Assembly: GCA_020852755.1 (NCBI GenBank)
Contig: JADZAF010000326.1
Location: 1 to 64,000, forward strand
From: Bryobacterales bacterium
Lineage (GTDB): Bacteria > Acidobacteriota > Terriglobia > Bryobacterales > Bryobacteraceae
Direction of reading: 5' to 3'
Length of the DNA stretch: 64,000 bases
Every line of letters begins with the position of its first letter. The first letter of the stretch is position 1. Below, piece by piece: positions 26,952 to 35,217 of the stretch. The position numbers and the translations under genes were made by a program. The notes below the pieces were generated by a model, which worked only from the letters and a program-made list of their open reading frames with translations, was not told the origin of the DNA and ran no database searches.

Positions 26952-27704
26952 GGAAAACCAAAAGCCTTTGCCTGCTTGAATTCCGCCGGGTAACCTGCAC
27001 GTGGGGGATTCTTTCGCGATCCCTGCCTCGCCGTTGCTTCCTGTTTCACCCGCGCCCGCCGCCACGGCATTGTCCGCTCCGGGACGTCGCCGGATTCCTT
27101 GAACCCTGGCCGCGCCAGAAAGACGCAATTTACAGAGCAGGGTTTGTCACGGAGCGGCGAGTCCGAGCGGGCGCCTGGACGGACTAAGAACCGCATCTTG
27201 CGCGAGCCGCGACCGCGACGATTTGCCCAAAAGCGCGATTCCGCAGGTACCGCCCGACAGCCGCGATCCGGCGCGAGGGTCGTTTCCCGGCAGCCACCGG
27301 CCGGAAAACAACCGGCCAACACCCTTCCGGCCGTTCCGCCGGGAGTCGGGAGACGCAGCTGTCGGCGCGGCATCATCTGCTTCGAGACGTAATGGCACTC
27401 GGTCTCTGCGACTGATGGCCGGACGTTGTACCGCAACCCGGCATCCGAGCCCGGGTTGGCTCCGGAGCCGGCCTGAAGGAAGGCGGCGCGAACCGAGAGG
27501 CGCCAAAGGCCTTAACGGACCCATCCCTTCCAACCGCTTGGCCTTCTGGTACCGATGCGACCGGGGCACTGCCTTTCGAGGCCTCCCGGGGAGAAAAGCC
27601 CAGTCTCCGGGCCCAGTACGGAGGGCACGGATTAACACGCGAAATAGCAATATATTAACCGGAGGAAATCCAGATTTGCTCGCTGATATCTCTTCATAAG
27701 TTCC

Positions 27705-27833
27705 GGTACTGAGCCAGCCAGCCGGGCTCATCTGGTACTGCCAGTTTGCCTTCCCGAACACCTGAGAGAAGCGGGGTACTGCTACCCGTATCGGGCCACC
27801 CTCGAGTCCCGGTACAAAGCCGCTCAGGTACTG
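27705..27833 (+). repeat. Cluster of four GGTACTG motifs
   Basis: Exact GGTACTG occurs at 27705-27711, 27734-27740, 27775-27781 and 27827-27833, all on the plus strand; a related GGTACAA is at 27811-27817. Spacings are 29, 41 and 52 nt. The cluster ends about 90 nt before the start of the PEP-CTERM gene, which suggests regulator-binding sites. Confidence 0.55.
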
Positions 27834-27857
27834 TGACCGGGACCAGGCCAACTCCAG

Positions 27858-27875
27858 TGTAAACTGTGGTTTACA
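27858..27875 (+). promoter_or_regulatory. Perfect inverted repeat upstream of the first PEP-CTERM gene
   Basis: TGTAAAC-TGTG-GTTTACA is a perfect 7-bp dyad with a 4-nt spacer, centred about 55 nt before the ATG. It resembles an operator; TTTACA (27870-27875) inside it could also serve as a -35 hexamer. Confidence 0.5.
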
Positions 27876-27921
27876 GTGATCTACCACTTACATGTTTGGA
27901 CAGAGGATTGAAAGGAAAAGG

Positions 27922-28590
27922 ATGCGATTGAGCTTGAGCTTCTGCGCCTTGGCGCTAGCCGCACTGATGGTGGTTCCACTGCAAGCCGCCACGGTTCTCA
28001 CTCTGGAGCAGCCCAGCAACGAGCAGATTACCCAAACCAAGCAATTTCCCTGCATTTTTGGGGATCCTTCGTGCCATCAGCCGTCGGGTTTCGATTATTT
28101 TCTGCTCGACGACGAGCCAGGCCTGTACGACGTGTATTGGGAGTACACGGTGGGCGAGATCGTGAACGCCCTGAACGGGGATAATCTCTTTGCGGTCCAC
28201 TTCAGAATGAACACCGCCACGGGGCAGCCCCCGGAGCTACTGGAGCGCTTCTCCATGGAATGGACCGACGACGACCCCGCGGGCCCGAACCCGCACTGGA
28301 AACTGGTAGCGGACTACAACCCGTCTACGCCCACGGAGATGCTCTCCTTCAACGCCGCCCAGACGTCGGATTCGCGTCTGATGATCTTCGACGTCTCCGA
28401 GTTCCAGCTGACCGATACCGTCCGTTTCTACCTGCGGATGAGCCGGCTCAGCGGCGGCCTGGAGCAGGTCTACCTGCAGGGCCTCGGCTCGATCGATCCG
28501 GACATCGTGCCTGAGCCGTCCTCACTGATCCTGTTGGGCACCGCCCTGGTGGGCGTCTATCTCCTCCGGAGGAAGCGCGCAGGCTTCTGA
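27922..28590 (+). CDS. PEP-CTERM sorting-signal protein
   Basis: A 222-residue secreted protein. The start at 27922 follows AAGGA with 5-nt spacing and yields a clean signal peptide (MRLSLSFCALALAALMVVPLQA); the ORF's earlier ATG at 27892 is rejected. The mature part is acidic and aromatic-rich with no recognised catalytic domain. The C-terminus is the tripartite PEP-CTERM signal: VPEPSSL, a hydrophobic helix, then RRKR. This targets the protein to the exosortase/EPS-linked surface pathway. No exosortase gene is in the window. A strong terminator follows at once, so it is a single-gene unit. Confidence 0.88.
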   Translation: MRLSLSFCALALAALMVVPLQAATVLTLEQPSNEQITQTKQFPCIFGDPSCHQPSGFDYFLLDDEPGLYDVYWEYTVGEIVNALNGDNLFAVHFRMNTATGQPPELLERFSMEWTDDDPAGPNPHWKLVADYNPSTPTEMLSFNAAQTSDSRLMIFDVSEFQLTDTVRFYLRMSRLSGGLEQVYLQGLGSIDPDIVPEPSSLILLGTALVGVYLLRRKRAGF

Positions 28591-28625
28591 CCGGAAAACG
28601 CGGATTCTCCTTTCCGCTCCCTAGG

Positions 28626-28660
28626 GCCCGGCCGCGGTTCGCTGCGGCCGGGCTTTTTTT
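28626..28660 (+). terminator. Rho-independent terminator after the PEP-CTERM gene
   Basis: A perfect 10-bp GC stem, GCCCGGCCGC (28626-28635) with GCGGCCGGGC (28644-28653), has an 8-nt loop and is followed by seven T (28654-28660). This is a textbook intrinsic terminator for the plus-strand gene. Confidence 0.92.
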
Positions 28661-30471
28661 CATCCGCTGCCGTTGCCTCCACGCGGGAGACTCTCCTCCG
28701 CCAGTTCCAGGAATTCCGTCGGCGTCAGCAGGTGCCAGCGGACCTCCAACGCGGTGAACCGCCTCAGCTCCTTGCCCAGTTCGTCGGAGGGCAGCTCCGG
28801 TGACGCGATGAACAAACGGCCCTGGGCGACCCTGAACGGGAGAACCTTCCACACCTGGGTGATGCGGGCGGGCAGAGTTCGCAGCAACCGCACCCCGCCG
28901 TCGGCTGCGGAAACCAGGGGCAGGTTCTGCTGCACGCTCAGGGCCTCGTAGACCTCCTTCTCGGTGAGAACTCCCCTCCGCACCAGCCATTCGCCCAGCC
29001 GCACCCCCTTGGGTTGGGTCGCCAGCGCTTCATCGACCTCGGCCTGGCTCAGCCGCCCGGATTCCACCAGGACCTCGCCCAGCTTCTTCTTGTAACGCAT
29101 GAGCGCGGACCGCGAAGGATAGCGGTGCTCGGTTTTCAGCCAGGGCAGCGGGCCGCCCTGCCGGCGGGCCAGGGCGTACTGCTTCAGCGCCGCCACAGTC
29201 GCAATACAGTTGATCCAGTTCGCCCAGGCGACCCGCAGCGGCACGCCCAAGGCGAAACGCCAGCCGTACAAGCGGGCCGAGCAGCCGGCCCGGACCGCCA
29301 GATGAACGGTCTGCAATCCCAGCAGCGCCGCCGATATCCACAACAGTTGGGGGCCCGCCGGCCGCGCCAGTCCCCACTCCGCCCCCGTATGAGTGCTCCA
29401 CAGCCACGTAGCGGCGCCATAGAGGAAGATGGCGTTGGCCAGTGGACTGAGCAGGTTTCCCACCAATCCCTTGCGGTCCCTCCAGAACCAGTACAGCTGC
29501 CCCGCCGTTTCACGCCATCCGTGACGCTCCCAGCTCTGCAGCGCGATCCCCGTCACCCAGCGGGTCCGCTGGTGAACGGCCGCCCGCAGAGTGTGGGGAA
29601 ACTCCTCCCGCGTGGCCACCGGCCCTCCGTTTGCCCGATGGATTCCGATGAACTTCTGCGGCCGGCCGAGCTTGTGCACGCGGAACCCGTTCTCGTAGTC
29701 CTCCGTCAGGCAGTCCGGCTCGAAGATACGGTTCGAATAGGCGTCCGCGAGTTCCTCCAGAAGCGCTCGCGAGTATCCGGTCCCCACCCCGTTGGAAGGC
29801 AGGAAGCCGCCCAGCATGGCGCGCACCGGGACGTCCTTGCTCTGGTATTCCGCGAACTCGTCGCAGTACACGCCTTCCGTCAGCCGCCAGACCGGCGCGG
29901 GCAGCGGCAGGACCGGCACCTGGATCATATCGTAACGGGCGGAGTAGTAGTTGATGAGGCGCAGCGATTCCGGGTGGATGAGGTCTTCGGCGTCGTGGGT
30001 CACGACCATCGAAAAGCGCACCCCGCGCTCCTCCTCGTAAAGCAGCATGCGCTGGTAGATCCAGTTCAGGCAGTCGGCTTTGGAAGTAGGGCCGTCGTGC
30101 GGGCACATCGCCTCATGAACGTTGGGAAAACGCTCGCACGCTTCCCGGACGGCGGCCACGGTCGCGGCGTCGTTGGGGTAGGCGCCCACAAAGAAGTCGT
30201 AGTTCCGGTAGCGGCTGGCGGCGATGTTGTGCTCCAGCATGTGCCCGATGACCCGGCTCTCCTTCCACAGCGGAACGAAGATGGCGACCGGCTGTTCAGG
30301 CACGGAGCGAAGCGCGGAATCCGAGGGCCACGGCTCGCGGCCCGAAAAATTCCGGCGCAGCCACCCGAACAGGCACGCCGCAGCGATCCACAAATCGTCC
30401 AGGCCGCTGGCGAGCATCCAAACCGCCAGCAGGGGAAGGCAGGCCGCGGCCCATGCGTCGAGAATATCCAC
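28660..30471 (-). CDS. NfrB-like membrane glycosyltransferase with MshEN (c-di-GMP-binding type) domain
   Basis: A 603-residue protein. An N-terminal hydrophobic segment (about 5-38) precedes a GT-2 domain: VAIFVPLWKES (62-72), the DxD-like HDAED at 159-163, a later LTEDYENGFR and the QRTRW motif near 300. Several transmembrane helices follow (about 330-420). The C-terminus (about 455-600) is an MshEN/GspE-N domain with two LGExLxxxGxL-type repeats, the kind known to bind c-di-GMP. This GT plus MshEN order is that of NfrB, which makes a secreted polysaccharide under c-di-GMP control in E. coli. A GTG start with CAGGA upstream fits. It is flanked by two PEP-CTERM genes, consistent with exopolysaccharide biology. 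No nfrA-like gene is visible. Confidence 0.85.
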   Translation of the reverse strand: MDILDAWAAACLPLLAVWMLASGLDDLWIAAACLFGWLRRNFSGREPWPSDSALRSVPEQPVAIFVPLWKESRVIGHMLEHNIAASRYRNYDFFVGAYPNDAATVAAVREACERFPNVHEAMCPHDGPTSKADCLNWIYQRMLLYEEERGVRFSMVVTHDAEDLIHPESLRLINYYSARYDMIQVPVLPLPAPVWRLTEGVYCDEFAEYQSKDVPVRAMLGGFLPSNGVGTGYSRALLEELADAYSNRIFEPDCLTEDYENGFRVHKLGRPQKFIGIHRANGGPVATREEFPHTLRAAVHQRTRWVTGIALQSWERHGWRETAGQLYWFWRDRKGLVGNLLSPLANAIFLYGAATWLWSTHTGAEWGLARPAGPQLLWISAALLGLQTVHLAVRAGCSARLYGWRFALGVPLRVAWANWINCIATVAALKQYALARRQGGPLPWLKTEHRYPSRSALMRYKKKLGEVLVESGRLSQAEVDEALATQPKGVRLGEWLVRRGVLTEKEVYEALSVQQNLPLVSAADGGVRLLRTLPARITQVWKVLPFRVAQGRLFIASPELPSDELGKELRRFTALEVRWHLLTPTEFLELAEESLPRGGNGSG

Positions 30472-30534
30472 TGGTCCTGGTGTCTAAGTGGCCGCTGGCG
30501 AACGAATTTCTCACCTGCGCCGGAGGGTTGCTTC

Positions 30535-30680
30535 TGCTACGTACCAAGAGTACCAATACCAGCACTCGCAGATTATTGCGCCACACAGTTGTGGGTGACA
30601 TGTAAGTTATTGCGCAATCAACGCTTATTTCCGGTTGCACCTTTTGCGGGTGCATCGTATCCTCACGTTTAGTGGTACCT
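30535..30680 (+). promoter_or_regulatory. Intergenic region upstream of the second PEP-CTERM gene with GGTAC motifs and dyads
   Basis: Between the divergent glycosyltransferase and PEP-CTERM genes lie two GGTAC motifs on the minus strand (within 30541-30555) and one on the plus strand (30674-30678). There is also a perfect palindrome ATTGCGCAAT (30609-30618) and an inverted repeat TGCACC/GGTGCA (30636-30641, 30649-30654). These are candidate operators; no clear -35/-10 pair was found. Confidence 0.4.
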
Positions 30681-30716
30681 CACGAGAGGGTAAACGGAGG
30701 TTCAGCAAAAGACCGC

Positions 30717-31319
30717 ATGAAGACGCTCACGTTGATGTTTGCAGTGTGCTTGTTTGCCGCCGGAGGATTACAGGCGGACATTATCCCGTCGTTCGATTTT
30801 CCGGCCGACATGACGAATCTGGGGGGTGGGGAGTGGATGTACTCCTACACTCTGGACCTGGGTGATGCTCAGAGAATCGATGCGGCCGGCACGGGGAACC
30901 CGGCCAGCTTTACAATCTACGATTTTCTGGGATTCAACGGCGCCCATTCGGAGCCGGCAGGCTGGGAATTTTCGTCCTCGCTGACCGGCCTGACCCCGCC
31001 CAACATCATTCCCACCCGAGACGATCCGGACATTCCCAACCTGATTTGGACCTATACGGGACCGTCCCTGGTGCTTGGCCCGGCTTTCCTGGGTGTCTTT
31101 AGCGCCAACAGCACCATGGGAGGGTTCTACCGGATAGGCGAGTACGCCGCCCAGGCGACCAAGAGCATCGGACTCACGGCCGGGCGGCCCGTCCAGAATC
31201 ATGGCGAAGTGGCAGTACCTGCTCAGCTCCTGACTCCGATTCCCGAGCCGGCCTCCATGCTTCTGATCGGAACGGGTCTTATCGGCGTGGCTTTGGCTCA
31301 CCGCCGGCTGCGTCGCTAG
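30717..31319 (+). CDS. PEP-CTERM sorting-signal protein (second)
   Basis: A 200-residue secreted protein. The ATG at 30717 gives a signal peptide (MKTLTLMFAVCLFAAGGLQA). A GGAGG at 30696-30700 is 16 nt away, unusually far, so an earlier in-frame GTG (30672) cannot be excluded, although it would place 15 polar residues before the signal. The mature region has no recognised enzyme domain. The C-terminus has IPEPASM, a hydrophobic helix and RRLRR, the PEP-CTERM anchor signal. The last 41 nt overlap the 3' end of the convergent CDF transporter gene. Confidence 0.85.
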   Translation: MKTLTLMFAVCLFAAGGLQADIIPSFDFPADMTNLGGGEWMYSYTLDLGDAQRIDAAGTGNPASFTIYDFLGFNGAHSEPAGWEFSSSLTGLTPPNIIPTRDDPDIPNLIWTYTGPSLVLGPAFLGVFSANSTMGGFYRIGEYAAQATKSIGLTAGRPVQNHGEVAVPAQLLTPIPEPASMLLIGTGLIGVALAHRRLRR

Positions 31320-32202
31320 TGATTGCTTCCGGGGATGGCTCGACGTGCACCAGCACGTCGGCCACCCACTTTAGATCCCTCTTGATCCGGTTCTTCACGT
31401 CGGTCGCAATATCGTGCGACGCTCGCACGCTCATCTCCGGGCTTACCTCCAGGTGCAGATCGACGTGGTACTGGAAGCCGGTCCGCCGCGCGAAGCATTT
31501 CTCGACTCCGTAGACGCCCGGTACCGTCCGCGCCGTAAGCCGGATCTCGTTCATCAGGTCCTCCCCGGGCATGGTGTCCATCAGGATGAGCGCCGCGTCC
31601 CGGGAGATGTGCAGCCCGGTGAAGACCACGATCAGTCCCACGCCGAAGCCGCCGTAGTGATCGGCCGCCAGGAAGCGCGACGGGTCGTAGAGGGTCAGGC
31701 CGACTGCCGTGAGGGCCGTCAACGCGGAGAGGATGTCGATCGTGTCGTTCCACGCGTCGGCCACCAGCGCGGCGCTGCGGATCTTCCGGCCGTAATGGAA
31801 TTTCAGCCAGGAAAGAAAGCTCTTGGCCCCGATGGACACCAGCAGGGGCCATACGGCATAGAGAGCCGGCGGCGCGTGCCTCTCGCCGATGGTCTGCAAG
31901 GAGTGGTAGCAGATGCTGACGCCCACCAGCATCAGGCCCAGCCCCACCACCAGGCCGCTCAGCGTTTCCACCCGCCCGTGTCCATAGGGATGGTTGGCGT
32001 CGGGCGGCTTGGCCGCCAGCCGAAGGCCCACCCAGACGAAACCCGAGGCGAAAATGTCCCCTGCCGATTCCACTCCGTCAGCCACCACCGCGGTCGAACC
32101 GGCCATCCACCCGACGATGACCTTTAGGACCGCGAGCAGGGCGCTGACGCACATCCCCACGATGGCGACGCGCTGGCCCACGTCCATCATCCACTCACCC
32201 AC
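31279..32202 (-). CDS. Cation diffusion facilitator (CDF) family metal transporter
   Basis: A 307-residue CDF transporter with six predicted helices. The metal-site motif of helix 2 is ADGVESAGD (residues 41-49; the usual xxDSxxD pattern has Glu here). HPYGHGR (71-77) follows, and ADAWNDTIDI marks helix 5. The C-terminal cytoplasmic domain (about 215-290) shows the usual HVDLHLEV strand. The family exports Zn, Fe, Mn or Co in exchange for protons across the inner membrane; specificity is not clear. The annotated start is a GTG; an ATG a few codons later (MMDVGQR) is an alternative. It overlaps the PEP-CTERM gene tail-to-tail. Confidence 0.9.
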   Translation of the reverse strand: MGEWMMDVGQRVAIVGMCVSALLAVLKVIVGWMAGSTAVVADGVESAGDIFASGFVWVGLRLAAKPPDANHPYGHGRVETLSGLVVGLGLMLVGVSICYHSLQTIGERHAPPALYAVWPLLVSIGAKSFLSWLKFHYGRKIRSAALVADAWNDTIDILSALTALTAVGLTLYDPSRFLAADHYGGFGVGLIVVFTGLHISRDAALILMDTMPGEDLMNEIRLTARTVPGVYGVEKCFARRTGFQYHVDLHLEVSPEMSVRASHDIATDVKNRIKRDLKWVADVLVHVEPSPEAITSDAAGGEPKPRR

Positions 32203-32242
32203 TCCCAGTGTGTCACAGACGGATGGGCGCCGGATCCCGTGC

Positions 32243-32248
32243 GATAAT
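32243..32248 (+). promoter_or_regulatory. -10-like box for the thioesterase gene (leaderless type)
   Basis: GATAAT ends 7 nt before the ATG at 32256, with no Shine-Dalgarno between them. Confidence 0.45.
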
Positions 32249-32255
32249 CTGCACG

Positions 32256-32669
32256 ATGCATATTCATGAAACCCGTCTCCGGGTCCGGTACGCCGAAACC
32301 GACCAGATGGGAGTGGCTTACTATGGAAACTACCTGACCTGGATGGAAGTGGGCCGCGTCGAATACTGCAAGTCGGCCGGATTCAATTATCGGGACATGG
32401 AACAGGAGGACGGGGTGCTTCTGGCGGTGGTGGAAGCTCGCTGCCGCTACTTGTACCCTGCGCGTTTCGACGACGAAGTGGTGGTCCGCACCTGGGTGGA
32501 AGAAGCCAATACGCGCATGCTGCAGTTCGCCTACGAAATGAAGCAGGGGGAGGGCGGGCGCCTGCTGGCTACCGGCCACACCCGCCACCTTTTCTGCAAT
32601 CGCGACCTCAAGCCCATGCGCCTTCCGGCCAGGTACCGGGAGGGTTTCGGAATCCGGCAGCCGGCCTGA
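32256..32669 (+). CDS. Hotdog-fold acyl-CoA thioesterase (YbgC/4HBT type)
   Basis: A 137-residue single hotdog domain. The family active-site block RVRYAETDQMGVAYYGNYL carries the catalytic Asp16, followed by the long helix WMEVGRVEYCKSAG. It hydrolyses acyl-CoA thioesters in the cytoplasm; the chain length is unknown. The ATG at 32256 was chosen because it matches the family start and sits 7 nt after a -10-like box; the earlier frame opening at 32208 has no support. It converges on the sulfatase gene with a 19-nt gap. Confidence 0.9.
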   Translation: MHIHETRLRVRYAETDQMGVAYYGNYLTWMEVGRVEYCKSAGFNYRDMEQEDGVLLAVVEARCRYLYPARFDDEVVVRTWVEEANTRMLQFAYEMKQGEGGRLLATGHTRHLFCNRDLKPMRLPARYREGFGIRQPA

Positions 32670-32688
32670 CGCGGTCCGCCTGACCTCG

Positions 32689-34032
32689 TCAGCCTGGGGC
32701 CTCACGGACCGGGAAGTCGGGCGAGTCGGTGCGGGCACGCGCCAGCAATTGTTCCAGCTTCGCGGCTTCCGCCGGGTACCGGCTCGCCACATCGCTCTTC
32801 TCTCCGGGGTCGTCCCTGAGGTGGTACAGTTCGAGCGGGCGTCGTGTTCCCAAGCGCACGCCCTTCCAGTCTCCCGCTCGCACCGCCTGGCTGAAGCCCC
32901 GTTCGTGGAACTCCCAGTACAGGAATTCGTGCTGGCGCTGCCGGCGTCCCTCCAGGGCGGGCAGCATGGAGATGCCGCTGATGCCGGCGGGCGGCTGGAT
33001 TCCCGCGATCTCCGCCGCCGTCGGCAGGAAATCCCAGAAGGCCCACACCTGGTCGCTGGCTCCGGGGCGGATGCGCCCGGGCCAGCGGGCCAGCATGGGA
33101 ACGCGGATGCCGCCTTCGTACAGGTCGCGCTTGATGCCCCGCAGAGGGCCGCTGCTGCGGAAAAACTCGGGCTCGTGGCCGCCTTCGCGGTGCGGGCCGT
33201 TGTCGCTTGAGAAAAAAACAAGAGTGTTTCCGTCCAGCCCGAGCGACTCCAGTTTCGCCATGATCCTGCCCACGTCCCCGTCCAGACGGGTCAGCATGGC
33301 CGCGAAGTTCTTCTCCGTCTGCGGCCAGGGGCGCGAGGAGAACGGCTCGTCGCCGGGCACCTCCATGCCGTTGCCTGTGGCGCGGCCCAGTTCGTTATTG
33401 GCGTGCGGGATGGTGTAGGCCAGGTACAGGAAGAAAGGCCGGGCGCCGCCGTTCTTCTCAAGGAAGTTCAGGGCGCGTTCGGTGAAAAGGTCGTGCGAAT
33501 ACTGCTGCCGGGTGCCGAGATTGCCGGGCAGGATGCGCTCCTCCTGGTTCTCCCAGAGGTGATCGGGATAGTAGCTGTGGGCATGCTGCTGGTCGAGGTA
33601 GCCGAACCACTCGTCGAAGCCCTGCAGGTTGGGAATGCCCGTGCTGCCGGCGTTTCCCAGTCCCCACTTGCCGATGATGCCGGTGCGGTAGCCCGCGCTC
33701 TTGAGCAGTCTGGCCACGGTGACGTCCGTGGGGCGCAAAGGGACTCTCGCGTTGCCACGGATGCGTGCGTGCCCGGTGTCCAGCCCGGTCATGAGACAGC
33801 AGCGCGACGGAGCGCACACGGTGCTGCCGGCGTAACTCTGCGTGAAGCGCATTCCCTCGGCCCCGATCCGGTCGATGTGGGGCGTGGGAATCCGCTCCTG
33901 GCCGTAGCAGCCCAGGTCTCCGTAGCCCAGATCGTCGGCCAGGATGAACAGGATGTTGGGCCTGCGCGCGCCGCCCTGCGCCAGCGCCGGCGCCGCCGCC
34001 GTCTTCAGAAACTCTCTCCGGTTCCAAGGCAT
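32689..34032 (-). CDS. Exported type I sulfatase
   Basis: A 447-residue sulfatase of the alkaline-phosphatase superfamily. The leader MPWNRREFLKTAAAPALAQG is a twin-arginine signal. The metal site LADDLGYGDLGCYG and the core CAPSR (Cys73) are present; Cys73 is the residue converted to formylglycine by a maturase. A second metal block FFSSDNGPHREGG is also intact. Shine-Dalgarno GGAGG precedes the ATG. It likely removes sulfate from polysaccharides in the periplasm, but the substrate class is not determined. No sulfatase-maturating enzyme gene is adjacent. It is divergent from the SMP-30 gene. Confidence 0.92.
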   Translation of the reverse strand: MPWNRREFLKTAAAPALAQGGARRPNILFILADDLGYGDLGCYGQERIPTPHIDRIGAEGMRFTQSYAGSTVCAPSRCCLMTGLDTGHARIRGNARVPLRPTDVTVARLLKSAGYRTGIIGKWGLGNAGSTGIPNLQGFDEWFGYLDQQHAHSYYPDHLWENQEERILPGNLGTRQQYSHDLFTERALNFLEKNGGARPFFLYLAYTIPHANNELGRATGNGMEVPGDEPFSSRPWPQTEKNFAAMLTRLDGDVGRIMAKLESLGLDGNTLVFFSSDNGPHREGGHEPEFFRSSGPLRGIKRDLYEGGIRVPMLARWPGRIRPGASDQVWAFWDFLPTAAEIAGIQPPAGISGISMLPALEGRRQRQHEFLYWEFHERGFSQAVRAGDWKGVRLGTRRPLELYHLRDDPGEKSDVASRYPAEAAKLEQLLARARTDSPDFPVREAPG

Positions 34033-34101
34033 GGCATCAGCCCTCCATGGTACTCTCCGCCCGCGGAGCGGCGCACGTTCTATGCCCTGCTCCCCCTACG
34101 C

Positions 34102-34107
34102 TATACT
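34102..34107 (+). promoter_or_regulatory. -10-like box for the SMP-30 gene (near-leaderless)
   Basis: TATACT ends 10 nt before the ATG at 34118, with no Shine-Dalgarno sequence in between. Confidence 0.45.
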
Positions 34108-34117
34108 GGCCTCCACG

Positions 34118-35158
34118 ATGAGACTCGATCGCCGCTCGTTTCTGTATTCGATTGCCGCTGCCTTGCCGCTCGAAGGGGCGCAACGCGATTGGACGGGACG
34201 CGAACCGGTCCGCTACCCCGACCCCGATGTTGTCGTGCTGGACAAGCGCTTCGCCAGATACAAGATCGGCAACACCCCCATCCAGCGCCTGTATACCGGC
34301 ACGCTCTGGGCGGAGGGCCCTGCCTGGAACGGGGTGGGCCGCTACCTGGTCTGGAGCGACATCCCCAACAACGTGCAAATGCGCTGGCTGGAAGAGGACG
34401 GCCACGTGACCGTGTTCCGCAACCCGGCCGGGAACAGCAACGGCAATACGTTCGACTGGAAAGGCCGCCAGATTTCCTGCGAGCACGGCAACCGCCGGGT
34501 GGTGCGCTACGAGCCCAACGGCGCCGTCACGGTGCTGGCCCGGGAGTGGCAGGGCAAGCCCCTGAACGCGCCGAACGATGTCGTGGTCCACCCCGACGAC
34601 GCCGTCTGGTTCACCGACCCCGGCTACGGGAGTCTCGCCAACTACGAAGGTAACAAGGGGCCGCTCGAACTGAAGGAAGCGGTCTATCGCATCGACTCCC
34701 AGTCGGGAAAGATGGACATGGTCACCGATGAGATTTACAAGCCCAACGGCCTCTGCTTCTCCCCGGACTACAAGAAACTCTACATCGCCGAAACCGGCTC
34801 GACGCATTATCCGGATGCGCCCAGGAACATCAAGGTCTGGGACGTGGTGGATGGCCGCAAGCTGGCCAATGGCAGGGTCTTCACCTCCATGGAGCTGCCC
34901 GGCAAGGGCTCCGGCATCGCCGACGGCATCCGGGCCGACACCGACGGCAACATCTGGGCCGCCGCCGGCTGGGTGGGGGCGGGGTATGACGGCGTGCATA
35001 TCTTCACTCCGCAAGGCGAGCGCATCGGCATGATCCTGCTGCCGGAGATCTGCTCCAACCTGTGCTTCGGCGGCACCCGCCGCAACCGGCTGTTCATGAC
35101 CGGCAGCCAGTCCTTGTACGCCGTGTACGTCGAGACACAGGGAGCGCACATCACGTAA
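34118..35158 (+). CDS. SMP-30/gluconolactonase-family secreted protein
   Basis: A 346-residue six-bladed beta-propeller. It begins MRLDRRSFLYSIAAALPLEG, a twin-arginine-like leader. Propeller motifs of the SMP-30/gluconolactonase family are visible: EGPAWNG, NGNTFDWKGR, NAPNDVVVHPDDAVWFTDPGYG, PNGLCFSPD and ADGIRADTDGNIW. The Glu, Asn and Asp residues of these motifs form the divalent-metal site. The likely activity is sugar lactone hydrolysis in the periplasm. The start was set by the leader and the -10 box; the ORF opening at 33944 is antisense to the sulfatase and is rejected. Confidence 0.9.
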   Translation: MRLDRRSFLYSIAAALPLEGAQRDWTGREPVRYPDPDVVVLDKRFARYKIGNTPIQRLYTGTLWAEGPAWNGVGRYLVWSDIPNNVQMRWLEEDGHVTVFRNPAGNSNGNTFDWKGRQISCEHGNRRVVRYEPNGAVTVLAREWQGKPLNAPNDVVVHPDDAVWFTDPGYGSLANYEGNKGPLELKEAVYRIDSQSGKMDMVTDEIYKPNGLCFSPDYKKLYIAETGSTHYPDAPRNIKVWDVVDGRKLANGRVFTSMELPGKGSGIADGIRADTDGNIWAAAGWVGAGYDGVHIFTPQGERIGMILLPEICSNLCFGGTRRNRLFMTGSQSLYAVYVETQGAHIT

Positions 35159-35217
35159 GGGCCGGGCCGCGCCGGTTCCCCTCGCTTTTCCCGCGTACTG
35201 TCGGTGAGGGGCGAATC

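Larger units (their letters stand above)
26952..27921 (+). other. About 970-nt intergenic region without a credible gene
   Basis: Both strands have open frames here (for example the minus frame 27147-27887), but their translations are Arg/Ser/Pro/Gly-rich, lack a ribosome-binding site and show no domain character, so I call no gene. The stretch holds an AT-rich patch near 27631-27700, a cluster of GGTACTG motifs at 27705-27833 and an inverted repeat at 27858-27875. All of these lie upstream of a PEP-CTERM gene. It may contain a long 5' leader, a decayed gene or regulatory sites. Confidence 0.6.

Noticed and set aside
27600-27850. Sigma-54 promoter for the first PEP-CTERM gene
   Set aside because: Several GG...GC pairs exist, but none has the required spacing together with a TTGC-like -12 element.
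27147-27887. 246-residue minus-strand frame in the gene-free region
   Set aside because: Composition is Arg/Ser/Pro/Gly-rich, there is no ribosome-binding site and no recognisable motif; it also covers the repeat cluster.
27886-30607. ACTTACATGT (27886-27895) and its inverted copy ACATGTAAGT (30598-30607) before the two PEP-CTERM genes
   Set aside because: A 10-nt match found after searching several hundred bases in each region is within chance expectation, so it is not reported as a shared site.
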